44,824 nucleotides of DNA, taken from assembly GCF_003367245.1 (NCBI RefSeq), contig NZ_QRGR01000041.1, forward strand, positions 1-44,824, written 5' to 3'. Of the stretch, positions 34,857 through 44,324 are shown piece by piece. The first letter of the stretch is position 1; the number at the start of each line of letters is the position of its first letter. This DNA comes from Pontibacter diazotrophicus (GTDB taxonomy: Bacteria > Bacteroidota > Bacteroidia > Cytophagales > Hymenobacteraceae). Under the pieces are notes generated by a model. It was not told the origin of the DNA. It made no database searches and saw only the letters and a program-made list of their open reading frames with translations. Both the position numbers and the translations under genes were made by a program.

Positions 34857-35036
34857 ACTGGAGACTTTTTCAGGCAGCCACAGCTTGATTGTACAGCAGG
34901 CCTTCATACTGGCATGGCGTCAGATAGCCCAGTGCCGAATGTCTCCTTTTCCGGTTGTACCACCCTTCGATGTACTCGAAGAAGGCAGAGAAAAGCACGG
35001 CAACGCTGCCTGCCGTGACCACGGCCGCTTAACGAG
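34857..35036 (-). mobile_element. IS3-family remnant C (OrfB C-terminus)
   Basis: The minus strand ending at TGA 34870-34872 reads AFFEYIEGWYNRKRRHSALG then YLTPCQYEGLLYNQAVAA, a typical IS3 OrfB C-terminus. The upstream part is frameshifted (RQAAL in another frame) and stops making sense near 35036. The right IS end (actggagactttttcaggc) starts at 34857. It is homologous to the copies at 21453 and 32199. Confidence 0.8.
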
Positions 35037-35076
35037 AGGAATGGCTATGTCTAGCACAATTAGCCAACGTGACAAA

Positions 35077-35113
35077 GCAAAAGAGGCTGCTCTAATAGGG
35101 CAGCCTCTTTTGC
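35077..35113 (-). terminator. Strong bidirectional hairpin terminator
   Basis: A perfect 14-bp stem, gcaaaagaggctgc (35077-35090) and gcagcctcttttgc (35100-35113), with a 9-base loop and T-tracts built into both descending arms. It lies about 195 bp downstream of the broken minus-strand gene at 35309-35557 and probably ended its transcript. Confidence 0.75.
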
Positions 35114-35308
35114 TTACATCATACAATGTCAGGAGCGAACCGTTCCGGGTTCCAGTATATGATAAAGAGAGCAGGAGGCTCTTGAGGCGCACAAGGTAAT
35201 AAATATTTCTATTTACAAATATGTAGAGAACAAAACTTTGGCGTTGCCAGTTTTTCGTGCTGCACAAGCCAGTTCAATGGCAATATACTAAAAAAAAGAA
35301 GCTGTTGG

Positions 35309-35557
35309 TCAGGCACTTGCTTTTGTATTAGTTGCGGTTAGCAGCTGCGCTAACATATCCTGGTGCCGGGTCATCATGAGTTGCAGCACAAAGCCCATCA
35401 GCGCATCGTCTTTCAGCGTGCCGTCTCGGAAGGTCATAAACTTGCTGAACCCAAAAGCGTCCTGCTCCCTGATAAAACCTGTCAGGCGGTAGTACAGGGC
35501 CAGGGCCTCTTTCTTCCCCAGTGTAAGGTACAGATATTCTTAAGTTGCTGTTTCCAT
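35309..35557 (-). pseudogene. Small gene interrupted by a stop at codon 6
   Basis: ATG 35557 and TGA 35309-35311 are in the same frame, 82 codons apart, with one TAA at codon 6 (35540-35542). It reads METAT, stop, EYLYLTLGKKEALALYYRL and continues TGFIREQDAFGFSKFMTF to the C-terminus ATNTKASA. The protein-like content on both sides suggests one C-to-T change (CAA to TAA) in an otherwise intact gene of unknown family. There is no good downstream start near the break. Confidence 0.6.
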
Positions 35558-35594
35558 GGCTCTTTAGAAACAACAAGTTAAGATATTACAAATC

Positions 35595-35627
35595 ATTATA
35601 TTATATATATTTTTTAATATAATATAT
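35595..35627. repeat. AT-only palindromic block
   Basis: 33 consecutive A/T bases containing near-inverted tatattatat and atataatata arms, 38 bp upstream of the broken gene's start codon. Easily melted DNA of this kind is usual in promoters; no exact -7 box was assigned. Confidence 0.4.
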
Positions 35628-36454
35628 GTACTCATCTGTGTGACTGGCGGGTCCTTTCAATTTAGTTCACAGTTCCCTATACAGTGGAGATCCAATGTAT
35701 GTACCGACAAAGGTGCATATAACTGTTTCCATGAAAATAACTTATGAGGTGCTTTCACGCCTACCGTGTTGACCCTGTGTCCAACTGGCTCTCCAGCGCC
35801 TGCTGTACCTGCACTGGCAAGCAAGAAATAGCCGTTAGCCTGCTCGATGGCATCCACAGTTGTGCGTTAGGTGCCTAGCCTTGGGCGTCATCAGCAGCCT
35901 CGCACCAGGTGAAGCAGAATATCCTAAAATTGTCTATCTTTAAGCTTACCCCCATGAACAGCAGTCTCTTTCCCTAACAAAAGTACCACATTAGCGGGTG
36001 CAACCCAGTGAGCAGATTATTGCCATAACACGTGCTATGTAAAACAAAACCGTACCTCAACCAACTATCCTGATATCATAGCAGGCATATAGAACAAGAA
36101 AGGCTCTCTGCTAACCTTTCCATCTCCTTTAACCCAATAAACCATCACATGGCAAACAAGTGTGAGTACATATGAAGCTCCGGGGCAGCTAGGTCAATAT
36201 ATTCCTGTCGTACTGTCCAGATGCTTTCATTCTGCTGTTTAGATTCTTTATGAGCTTCGCACTTTTCTCAAATTAAATTGTCCAACGTCGAAGATACCCT
36301 GCAGTTGGTCTAAAAAAATGGGCATTAGTGAAGCATAGCTATACCTTTAAGATATAAGTCGAAAATTCAGGTAAGAAAACCAATATATCAAGCCGATGCT
36401 TTGCTTGGTAACTGCAAGTCATTTACAAACAAGCCAAAAATAAAGCTTACAAAC

Positions 36455-37720
36455 ATGAATATTGCTACAAACATCATTTTTGCGTTGATGATAGGTCTGT
36501 TCTATGATGGAACCAGCTCTAGTGATGATCATCATGAAGAGAAGCCAACTACTTTTATTGACGGACAGTTACTTTTCTCTGTTAAGGAGAAACATCTGAA
36601 AGCAAGGCTTTCTTATGCTTATTTAGCCACAGATAGCGCCCGGACTAGCTTAAGCTTTTTTCTGACACCAGATGTAAAAATAGATGCTGTTGAGGGTCGA
36701 AATGTAAAAGGTCATACTTTCGATGCCCGTGCGAAGCCTTTTGCCACGTTGAAAATTGACTTCATAGATGCTGTTGCTAAGGATGAGAGAATGAACTTCT
36801 CACTTGCCTACTCAGGTAAGCCAAGCAAGGGGTTTTGGAGTGAGGAATACAAGTGGATAGATGTTGATCCTGATTTTATGATTCTACCTCTCTTCACTAC
36901 TCTTGAGAACTTCACCTACCAGATCAATGCTTCCGTAGACGACAAAACGTTCACCTTCTATGATCTAGACAAAGGACGAGTTACAGAAGATCTTTTCTTT
37001 TCTTCCCTGACACCCTCTTACTATTTCAATCCAATCCTGGCGAGCAATAATAAAGCTAATGGAATGGGTGCTAATAAGGTTATGGCCAATACCTATAACA
37101 TTAATGTTTTCTCAAATAAACCAGATTCAGCGAGTTATGTAGGAAACGCAGCAGGTAGGATCCTAGACTTCTTTAATACAACTTTTGGGGCAGAGGATAA
37201 AGTAAGCAGCTTTTCAGTTTTATACAGGCCTCTTCCCTACTCCATTCATAAGATAACACGATCATTTGGCCACAGTATTGTTTTTTCAAAGGGGCATCAT
37301 GACATAGCTACTTTAGCCCATGAAGTAGCACACTTCTGGTGGCATAGAGGGGATGCGTTAACGACAGAAAAATGGCTGAGTGAGTCTTTTGCAGAGTATT
37401 CAGAATATATGTTTGTCAGGCACGACCAGGGAGAGGATAAATTCAATGAAATAATGAAGAACCTAGCCGAGAGATCTGAAAAGCTGCCTGCCCTACTGGG
37501 TAATGATAGATTCAGCCCTCAGGGAGACGGGCTTATCTATGTAAAAGGCCCTTACTTACTGAATCAATTAGAAAATAAAATTGGAAGGGATAAATTTCAG
37601 GAGTTTCTGGTAGAGCTCAATCGTAAAAAGGTTGAAACAACCACTGATTTGCTTATGGTGTTAGAATCCATCTCTTCGGCTCAGGTCAGAAAAGAATTTG
37701 AAGAAGGGTTAAATAAATAA
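36455..37720 (+). CDS. Secreted M1-like zinc metallopeptidase
   Basis: About 421 residues with a weak hydrophobic leader (MNIATNIIFALMIGLFY). The zinc site HEVAHFWWHRGD followed after 18 residues by the Glu of SESFAEY is the HExxHx18E motif of M1 aminopeptidases. The N-terminal ~260 residues are the beta-rich domain; a GAMEN-type motif is not visible and the C-terminal helical domain is very short, so it is smaller than standard M1 enzymes. ATG 36455 is preferred over 36401 as it begins the leader. First gene of the AT-rich plus-strand block. Confidence 0.8.
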   Translation: MNIATNIIFALMIGLFYDGTSSSDDHHEEKPTTFIDGQLLFSVKEKHLKARLSYAYLATDSARTSLSFFLTPDVKIDAVEGRNVKGHTFDARAKPFATLKIDFIDAVAKDERMNFSLAYSGKPSKGFWSEEYKWIDVDPDFMILPLFTTLENFTYQINASVDDKTFTFYDLDKGRVTEDLFFSSLTPSYYFNPILASNNKANGMGANKVMANTYNINVFSNKPDSASYVGNAAGRILDFFNTTFGAEDKVSSFSVLYRPLPYSIHKITRSFGHSIVFSKGHHDIATLAHEVAHFWWHRGDALTTEKWLSESFAEYSEYMFVRHDQGEDKFNEIMKNLAERSEKLPALLGNDRFSPQGDGLIYVKGPYLLNQLENKIGRDKFQEFLVELNRKKVETTTDLLMVLESISSAQVRKEFEEGLNK

Positions 37721-38105
37721 TACCCCTTCCAAAAGTTGCGAATGCTCATAGTATAGTCTGGTAATGCTCCGTTAAGCTATAGGCTCTTCTTCACTTATAT
37801 GCTAGAACCGACACCTGCTATTTGGTGAGACGCTACATAGCCTTGTGAAGGTATGACTTTCGCTTTCTGGCCTCAAGGCAGCCTGCGAATAATCTGCGTG
37901 TTGCTCAGTCGGACAAATCCTAACTGACTGGTGAATTGGTTGTGAAGGTGCAGTGTCAGGTAGCACCCGGCCGCTGTGTCATCCTTCTCAAGCCTCGTAC
38001 TTTTAAAGCAGACATCATCGATTTTTACCTGCTTCTGCTTGTGTGAAGAAGCAGGTAGAAGGCAGTTCCTTAAACAAAAGAAACGGCATGAAACAAACAA
38101 CTACA
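37721..38105. other. Intergenic region with orphan tail and hairpin
   Basis: About 385 bases between two plus-strand genes. It holds the minus-strand coding-like tail at 37873-38040 and a 9-bp hairpin, acctgcttc (38027-38035) and gaagcaggt (38048-38056), about 50 bp before the DUF5694 start codon. Confidence 0.45.
37873..38040 (-). pseudogene. Orphan C-terminal fragment, unknown
   Basis: The minus strand reads KQVKIDDVCFKSTRLEKDD, then GCYLTLHLHNQFTSQLGFVR and LSNTQIIRRLP before the stop at 37873. The frame is formally open to an ATG at 38100, but the part beyond ~38040 lies over the start of the DUF5694 gene and looks non-coding. It is probably the end of a lost gene on the opposite strand to its neighbours. 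Confidence 0.4.
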
Positions 38106-38972
38106 ATGAAAAAGAGAAAGAGGCTTTATCTGGCTATCATTTTACTAGGAGTGTATTTCAATGCAGCCGCACAATCCGGTAAGACGGAGATATTGTTATT
38201 GGGTTCAGACCATTTGAATCAAGTATATGATAGTGGCTACCCTAACACAGACGTCCTGACTCCCAGCAGCCAACTGGCAATCCGGGAATTTACATCATTA
38301 ATAGAGCAGTATTCTCCGGATATGGTCATGATCGAAGTTGTTCCTGAAGGGCAGCAGGAAATTGACAGTTTGTATTCACTCTACCTAAAGGATGAGCTTA
38401 ACCTGAATGAGCTGGAAGGTGGCAGAAGTGAAGTATATCAGTTAGCTTTCAGAATAGGGAAAAACCTGAAACTTGACAGGATAGTTTGTGTGAATTCACA
38501 GGGAGGCACCTCACAGAGTATATTAGATAATGGTGAGAATATAGAGCTCTACAAAAACGAGACGGTTGAGCTTCGCAAGGTTGTCCGGGAAAAATACGAT
38601 GCCTTGCAAAGCGGGAAACTTTCGTTCAAAGATTTTCTTATATTCTTGAATCAACCTAAAGCTTATAACCAAATATACCATTTAAGATACATTACTCCTG
38701 CAAGGGTTACCAATGGAACTTTCAAAAACCCGGATGAAATGGTGGATACAGCATTTGTCAACCCTAAGTATATTGGGGCGGAGCTCACCTCAGTTTTCAA
38801 GAACAGAGATTATAAGATTTACTCCAATATCGTCACCACCCAACTCAGGCAAAAGCCTAAGAGAATATTGCTGGTGATTGGTGTTGGTCATATAGGCTCC
38901 CTAAAAAACATTTTCAGAGATGACCCAGCATTTAGCATCGTTGATGCCAACGAGTTCCTCCTGAAAGAGTAA
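38106..38972 (+). CDS. Secreted DUF5694 (TraB-like) protein
   Basis: About 288 residues with a signal peptide (LYLAIILLGVYFNAAAQ). The mature protein starts TEILLLGSDHLNQVYDSG and has SPDMVMIEVVPEGQQE and a C-terminal RILLVIGVGHIGSLKNIF. The spaced GSDH, E-V-x-P-E and GxGH motifs are those of DUF5694, related to the TraB/PrgY/GumN fold, which has suspected but unproven hydrolase activity. ATGs at 38043, 38088 and 38106 are in frame; 38106 begins the leader. Second gene of the secreted-protein block. Confidence 0.8.
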   Translation: MKKRKRLYLAIILLGVYFNAAAQSGKTEILLLGSDHLNQVYDSGYPNTDVLTPSSQLAIREFTSLIEQYSPDMVMIEVVPEGQQEIDSLYSLYLKDELNLNELEGGRSEVYQLAFRIGKNLKLDRIVCVNSQGGTSQSILDNGENIELYKNETVELRKVVREKYDALQSGKLSFKDFLIFLNQPKAYNQIYHLRYITPARVTNGTFKNPDEMVDTAFVNPKYIGAELTSVFKNRDYKIYSNIVTTQLRQKPKRILLVIGVGHIGSLKNIFRDDPAFSIVDANEFLLKE

Positions 38973-39116
38973 CTGCACAGAGACCATTTGTGGAACCTTA
39001 CTGCTCAACAAGTCGCCTATTATGAAGCACCTCTTATAAGTGAAGCTTAGTTAACATAACTGCTGCGCGACTTACTAAATAAACTGATAACCTACTTTAC
39101 AGATACAAATAAAACC

Positions 39117-40190
39117 ATGAAGGAACGCTTAGCCACCATATTGCTTTTCATTTGTTCTTGTGCCTTTGGTCAAGACCCTCGTACAGTTACAGATTCTTTG
39201 TTGTACGGGCAGAATGGAGTTGCAAATGAATATCCGGAGGTAGGCTTGGTTATAGGTATTTACCAGGATGGAAAAACCAGCTATTATTCCTTTGGATCAA
39301 GAACAAAGGATGGTAAGGAACCCTTGGATAGTACAACCATATTTGAGATTGGTTCCGCCACAAAAACTTTTACAGGTTTACTCCTTGCTAATGCAATAGA
39401 AAGCAGTGAGGTAGGGCAACATGACTTTATAGACAACTACCTGCCAGAAGGTACAGAGTTTCCATCTACTCTTAAAAACAAGATAAAACTCACAGACCTG
39501 GCCTCACATCAATCTGGCCTACCGAACTTGAGTAATGACAAATACTTCTCTAAGCTATTGAAAAGAGACCCAACGAACCCTTTCCGTTTTGTTGATAGGG
39601 AATACCTTTATAAGGTATTAGAAAACACGGATAGTCTTGTTGGTTATCGGCAATATCAGTACAATAACTATGCTTTCTCACTCTTAGGAGATATTCTGGG
39701 GAATGAAAATGATCAGAAATACACAGAACTTGTAGAGAACACTATTCTGACTTCCTTGCAAATGAACGCCACATCCTTTGACATACCCAGTAACCCAAAT
39801 GTTGCCGGGCTCTACAATGAAGATGGCGAACCACAGGTTGATATGATTATAGATGCTGCAAATCCGGCAGGTGGTTTAAAATCTAATGCCGTAGATTTGA
39901 TGAAGTATTTGAAAGCTCATCTTTCCTCCGATAAGTTTAGCGCAGCAGTGAAACTTACCCAGCAAACTTATTTTGAAGACAGTAAAAGAGCGGTAGGACT
40001 AGGTTGGGATATAGAAGACAACTATTATCAAAAAGATGGAGACACTTTTGGCAATTCAATCCTGATGAGATACAGCAAGTCAAGGAAACAGGCCATCGTC
40101 GTATTGTCTAATCATCAAAATGGTGAATTGGTAAGGGATGCTGTTAATTTTATTTACAGTCGATTAAAGAACCAATCTATAAAAAGATAG
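39117..40190 (+). CDS. Secreted serine hydrolase (beta-lactamase class C-like)
   Basis: 357 residues with a signal peptide (LATILLFICSCAFGQ). The penicillin-binding fold motifs are S-x-x-K in IGSATKTFTG (Ser about residue 81) and Y-x-N in YNNYAFSLLG; LASHQSGLPNL is the usual loop of this family. It could be an esterase, D-aminopeptidase or peptidoglycan-acting enzyme; a true beta-lactamase is less likely. The third conserved box (KTG/HxG) is not clear. Third gene of the block, 144 bp after DUF5694. Confidence 0.87.
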   Translation: MKERLATILLFICSCAFGQDPRTVTDSLLYGQNGVANEYPEVGLVIGIYQDGKTSYYSFGSRTKDGKEPLDSTTIFEIGSATKTFTGLLLANAIESSEVGQHDFIDNYLPEGTEFPSTLKNKIKLTDLASHQSGLPNLSNDKYFSKLLKRDPTNPFRFVDREYLYKVLENTDSLVGYRQYQYNNYAFSLLGDILGNENDQKYTELVENTILTSLQMNATSFDIPSNPNVAGLYNEDGEPQVDMIIDAANPAGGLKSNAVDLMKYLKAHLSSDKFSAAVKLTQQTYFEDSKRAVGLGWDIEDNYYQKDGDTFGNSILMRYSKSRKQAIVVLSNHQNGELVRDAVNFIYSRLKNQSIKR

Positions 40191-40734
40191 CTTAAGTATC
40201 CTTTTACGAACAGTTTCACTCAAATATTTTCAAGCTATCATATACGGGTTACTGTTAGGCAAGAAATACTACTTCAACTTAGTCGCCTTTCCCCTTTAGG
40301 TGGACCTGCTGATTACCTTGAGCAATAATGAACATTATCAAATGATAGATTTTCAACCTTCTGATATCGAGTCTACCCGATTAATTATGAGCTGGCAGTT
40401 CTGCCACAAGCCCCATGTTTCGGCGCTTTGAGTGATCAGCAGGTGCTCAACCAAATCTACATTTATAACATTATTAGCCAGGCTACATCTCTAAGAGGAA
40501 GCTAAGATTACATTATCGATGATAAGAATTCTATTGGTATACAAACTAACACTTATAAAAGTGTATCCAATAACAGTTTGTCGCAAAATAGAATAAGGTT
40601 TTCATCAGAGATAGCTGGCCCCACAGAATCTATATTGACCTCAGACAGTTTTGATTTTGGACAGCCGAACAGTGCTAAATAATAAAGCAATTAGGATATT
40701 TATCTTTTTAGAAAATCATTTAATCTAATTCTTG
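40191..40734. other. Intergenic region before the S41 protease
   Basis: About 540 AT-rich bases between plus-strand genes. A 29-codon plus frame starting MIDFQPSDIESTR near 40342 is too short to support. No terminator or repeat was recognised. Confidence 0.45.
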
Positions 40735-42180
40735 ATGAGACTAACATCTAACATTGTCATTTTATTTTTTGCGATTTGCAGTAGTATTTCCAGCCTTCAG
40801 GCGCAGGATTGCAGCTGTGCTGATGCCTTTGAAACAACAGTAGAAACCTATGAGAAAAACTATTCCCTTTTTAGGTATAAGGTGACGGAAAACAACCTTG
40901 CCATCTATAATGCCTTTACTGAGGTGATGCGGGAAAAGGCAAAGCAATCGGAAGGACTCAAGGAATGTAAAATAGTGCTGGATCAATGGCTGGGCTTTTT
41001 TCGGGATGGGCACAATTCGATAAAACTTGTAATAAAAGACGAGCAGGAATTTGAGCGTATTCAAGTAACCGAGCAACAGTTTAAGGTTAATTATACTGAA
41101 TTGGGTGATCATAAGGATGATGTCTTAGGTATTTGGAAATGGCGCGAATACACTGTAGCCATTATGCCTGCCCCAGAGTCTGACAAGCGGGCAAGAGATT
41201 TTGTAGGAGTGCTATTGGAAAGCACTAATAAAGCCTGGAAGCCATCGGATGTCATAATGGAACTGACTAAGAAGCAAGCGGATGAATTCGACATCAGCTT
41301 TTTTATGCCCGACCACTCAGAAATTGTTTTGACGGGAAGCAAGACAAGTGCAGGGCAGCTAAACATCAAAGGTGTGGGAAATTGGCAAAAAAGCTGGCCC
41401 GGGGTCGAGATGAGTGAGAATAGCAAACTTTTCCACACATTTCATATCAGGATGATTGATGATATACCCTATGTTCGTTTTCCTGATTTCAATGTGAATC
41501 CTGAAGATGTTAAAAGGGCAATTAGTGCCAATCACGAGCAGTTAATGAATGCTGAGATTATTGTAGTGGATTTACGCGATAATGGAGGCGGTAGTGATTA
41601 TGCCTATTTTCCTATTCTTCCTTACGTACTAAGTGGGCCAATTGAAATGCCTCATGTGGGTATGTGGATGAGTGAAGACAATCTTCAGCCTTATTTGCAT
41701 GAGCAAGTTGGAAAGGGTAAAAACCCGGAAGATCTTACTCAGAAAGAAAAAGAGAATTATGATTGGTTAATGTCATATGAGGATTCCCTTTTTTATCAGA
41801 AGCCCGGTGAATATGCCTACACCTATGAAGCGGACACCCTTTACAAAGGTCCCAAAAAAGTGGCTGTTTTAATGAATGAAAACAGTGGAAGCTCTGCAGA
41901 AACTTTCATATTTAGAGCCAAACAAAGTGACAGGGTCATCTTCTATGGGCAAAATTCCGCAGGAGTTGTGGATGGTTTCATGGTATTTTCTAAAAATATA
42001 GGCTGCTTTGAACTTTCTTATCCTCATGCTGTCCGAGCCAAAGATGTTGCTGATAATCCTATTGATCCTTACGGTTTTGAGCCTGATGTTTATTTGGATA
42101 AAAATGTGGATGCATTGGAATTCAGCATTAAGCACATGAAGCAATTGATCAAAAATCGAGCAACTGAAGTAAATAAATAG
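40735..42180 (+). CDS. Secreted S41 family peptidase
   Basis: About 481 residues with a signal peptide (IVILFFAICSSISSLQAQ). The S41 (tail-specific protease) fold is shown by IVVDLRDNGGGSDYAYF and the catalytic-Ser segment NENSGSSAETFIFRAKQ, followed by GQNSAGVVDGF. A PDZ domain is not obvious, and the N-terminal domain is cysteine-containing (CSCADAF). The apparent start at 40732 is TTG; ATG 40735 is used. It is 68 bp upstream of the histidine kinase and probably in its operon. Confidence 0.88.
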   Translation: MRLTSNIVILFFAICSSISSLQAQDCSCADAFETTVETYEKNYSLFRYKVTENNLAIYNAFTEVMREKAKQSEGLKECKIVLDQWLGFFRDGHNSIKLVIKDEQEFERIQVTEQQFKVNYTELGDHKDDVLGIWKWREYTVAIMPAPESDKRARDFVGVLLESTNKAWKPSDVIMELTKKQADEFDISFFMPDHSEIVLTGSKTSAGQLNIKGVGNWQKSWPGVEMSENSKLFHTFHIRMIDDIPYVRFPDFNVNPEDVKRAISANHEQLMNAEIIVVDLRDNGGGSDYAYFPILPYVLSGPIEMPHVGMWMSEDNLQPYLHEQVGKGKNPEDLTQKEKENYDWLMSYEDSLFYQKPGEYAYTYEADTLYKGPKKVAVLMNENSGSSAETFIFRAKQSDRVIFYGQNSAGVVDGFMVFSKNIGCFELSYPHAVRAKDVADNPIDPYGFEPDVYLDKNVDALEFSIKHMKQLIKNRATEVNK

Positions 42181-42248
42181 TAGCCTTAGAACAGTATATA
42201 TATTAGATATTATTAATCTTTATTCAGCAGGTGGAGCCAAGCGCACAG

Positions 42249-43355
42249 ATGAAAAATAACTCAGCCATAAGTGAATACTTAATTTATCCAGATCAGAAAA
42301 AACGGATATTGGTGCATTCAGCCGCATGGGTATTGATGTTTCTGATATGCTCGTTGTTTGTAACCTTCTTGTTTCGAACAAATACTTTTGCGCTGCCAAG
42401 TTTAGTCTATGCTTTCATAACGGTTCTCTTCATCATTTTCAATCATTACACGCTAAGCTATTTAGGCTTAAAGCTGATTAAAAACAAAAGGTGGATTTTC
42501 TTTACCGGCTTGCTGATTCTGCTTTACCTGCTCTCTGTTCTGACTGTGATACCTCTGGGCTTCCTGGGAAAGAGCTTTCCTCAGTATAGCATGATTCGGC
42601 TTCAAAGCGAAAAATTTTATATACGTTCGCTAGCGGATTTCCTGTCCTTAAACAATTTCATATGGGTTTTTACAATTATCGTGTTTGGTAATTTGCTATC
42701 ATTATCCCTTAAATTGTTTAAAAACAATTACGAATCACACAAAAGATATGCCCTGCTGCAAAAACAGAATGCCGAGCTGGAATTAAGCTTTCTTCGTGCT
42801 CAGATACACCCCCATTTCCTTTTCAATACCCTTAACAACGTTTACGGACTTGTCATGGACAATGAAAAGGCGGCCCAGGTGGTACTAAAGCTTTCCGACC
42901 TTTTGCGGTTTTCTTTATATGAAAGTAATAGAGGGTTCATACCCCTTAAGCGGGAAGTAGAGTTCCTTTCAGATTATATCAGCCTTGAACAAATCCGGCA
43001 TAGCAGTAGGGTAAGCATTCAATACTGTTTTAGCGGTATCCAGGACGAAGAGGTTAAAATAGCGCCCCTGCTGCTGATCAATTTTATTGAAAATGCTTTC
43101 AAGCACGGCATCAACGCCACCAGGCATCGGGCATGGGTACGTATCCGTCTAACACAGGATAAGGATACCACAGAATTCACAGTGGAGAACAGCAAACCAG
43201 CTAAGCTTGAAGCCAGTTCGGACTTCAATGAAGGAATAGGATTGGAAAATGTAAAACGCCGTCTGGCCCTGCAGTACCCAGGTAAACACCGGTTAAAGAT
43301 CAAAGATACAACAGACTCTTTCCTGGTAATCTTAACGCTACAAACCAATGAGTAA
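42249..43355 (+). CDS. LytS-family membrane sensor histidine kinase
   Basis: About 368 residues. Four membrane helices lie in the first ~150 residues (AAWVLMFLICSLFVTFLF; VYAFITVLFIIF; FFTGLLILLYLLSVL; FIWVFTIIVFGNLLSL). The His_kinase box RAQIHPHFLFNTLNNVYGL follows with phospho-acceptor H187, then a HATPase domain (NFIENAFKHG, GIGLENVKRRL). There is no large extracytoplasmic sensor, so it may sense membrane or partner state. GTG 42231 is also in frame; ATG 42249 is preferred. It overlaps the response regulator by 8 bp. Confidence 0.93.
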   Translation: MKNNSAISEYLIYPDQKKRILVHSAAWVLMFLICSLFVTFLFRTNTFALPSLVYAFITVLFIIFNHYTLSYLGLKLIKNKRWIFFTGLLILLYLLSVLTVIPLGFLGKSFPQYSMIRLQSEKFYIRSLADFLSLNNFIWVFTIIVFGNLLSLSLKLFKNNYESHKRYALLQKQNAELELSFLRAQIHPHFLFNTLNNVYGLVMDNEKAAQVVLKLSDLLRFSLYESNRGFIPLKREVEFLSDYISLEQIRHSSRVSIQYCFSGIQDEEVKIAPLLLINFIENAFKHGINATRHRAWVRIRLTQDKDTTEFTVENSKPAKLEASSDFNEGIGLENVKRRLALQYPGKHRLKIKDTTDSFLVILTLQTNE

Positions 43356-44091
43356 ACCATTAAGCTGTCTTATCGTTGACGATGAACCAATCGCACAGGA
43401 TATCATTGAAAAATATATTGCCAAGGTCCCCTTCCTGAACTTACTGGATAAATGCGACAATGCCATTGACGCTTTGGAACTGATCAGAGAACTGCAACCT
43501 GACCTTATCTTCCTGGATATTAAAATGCCCGAGATGACAGGCCTGGAGCTGGTGCGGGTTATCAGCAATTATCAGCTACATGTCATCTTGACGACCGCCT
43601 ACCCGGACTATGCCTTGGAAGGCTTTGAGCTGGAAGTGGCCGGTTACTTGTTGAAGCCAATTTCATTTGATCGCTTTTTGAAGGCGGTCAATAAGGTATA
43701 CGAAATAGCCAGCCTGCAATGGAAAGTCAATGCTGCCCAGGTGCAGGAAACGCAGGAGAGAAGCAATCAACCGCAGTTCTTGTGGGTAAAGCAGGATAAA
43801 AAACTTATTCAGATAAACACGGAGGAGATCATCCTGGTTAAGGGAATGAAAGATTATGTGCAATTCTTTTTACCTGGCGAAAAAGTCATAACCCACATGA
43901 CGATGGCTAAAATTGAGGATAGACTGCCTTCTTCACAGTTCTTAAGGGTGAGTCGCTCTTATATCGTGCGTAAATCAGCCATAAAAGCAATCCATGGTAA
44001 CACTGTAGAGACCGAGCTTAAAGAGGAGATCATCATCGGCAGCACTTACCGGGAGATGATAAAGAAAGAAATTTTGGAATGGTTAAAATGA
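43348..44091 (+). CDS. LytTR-family response regulator
   Basis: 247 residues. Receiver domain 1-125: acidic pair D11/D12, phospho-acceptor D57 (LIFLDIKMP) and K103 (LLKPISF). LytTR DNA-binding domain ~145-245: FLWVKQDKKL, EEIILVKGMKDYVQF, FLRVSRSYIVRKSAI. The overlap with the LytS-type kinase gene shows a coupled two-component system. Targets are unknown; in this setting the upstream secreted hydrolases, especially the cotranscribed S41 gene, are the first candidates. Confidence 0.95.
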   Translation: MSKPLSCLIVDDEPIAQDIIEKYIAKVPFLNLLDKCDNAIDALELIRELQPDLIFLDIKMPEMTGLELVRVISNYQLHVILTTAYPDYALEGFELEVAGYLLKPISFDRFLKAVNKVYEIASLQWKVNAAQVQETQERSNQPQFLWVKQDKKLIQINTEEIILVKGMKDYVQFFLPGEKVITHMTMAKIEDRLPSSQFLRVSRSYIVRKSAIKAIHGNTVETELKEEIIIGSTYREMIKKEILEWLK

Positions 44092-44324
44092 GATGTAGTT
44101 GCATTACCTGGTCTTACACATGAGTTACTAACATCTGTTTTCTAAAACCCTTTATGTTCTTATAGTGAAAAAGCCATTGAAGGGTAATGTCCTCCTAAAA
44201 ACGTTCTGTCGGACTAATTATAAATGAAGAAGAATAGGTGTAATAAATTAAGGGGACATCATACTGGCTTTTATCGAAGTTAGGCCAGATATTATTAAAT
44301 ATCGATGGTTTTAGGTTATAGATG
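44092..44324. other. Intergenic, no feature
   Basis: AT-rich stretch after the LytTR gene and before the IS21 remnant. No gene, hairpin terminator or repeat was recognised. Confidence 0.4.

Larger units (their letters stand above)
34384..36454. other. Decayed region with IS and gene remnants
   Basis: About 2 kb without an intact gene. It contains an inverted repeat (34606-34664), an IS3 tail (34857-35036), a strong hairpin terminator (35077-35113), a gene broken by a stop codon (35309-35557), and an AT-only palindrome (35595-35627). From 35640 to 36454 nothing is supported; a minus frame at 35657-35857 (MDAIEQANGYFLLASAG) is at best a fragment. Confidence 0.55.

Noticed and set aside
35657..35857. 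66-residue minus frame MDAIEQANGYFLLASAG...
   Set aside because: The N-terminus is mildly protein-like but the rest is not, and there is no family match I can name.
39117..40190. Serine hydrolase as an antibiotic-resistance beta-lactamase
   Set aside because: SxxK and YxN occur in many esterases and peptidases of this fold; the third box is unclear and no ampR-like regulator is adjacent.
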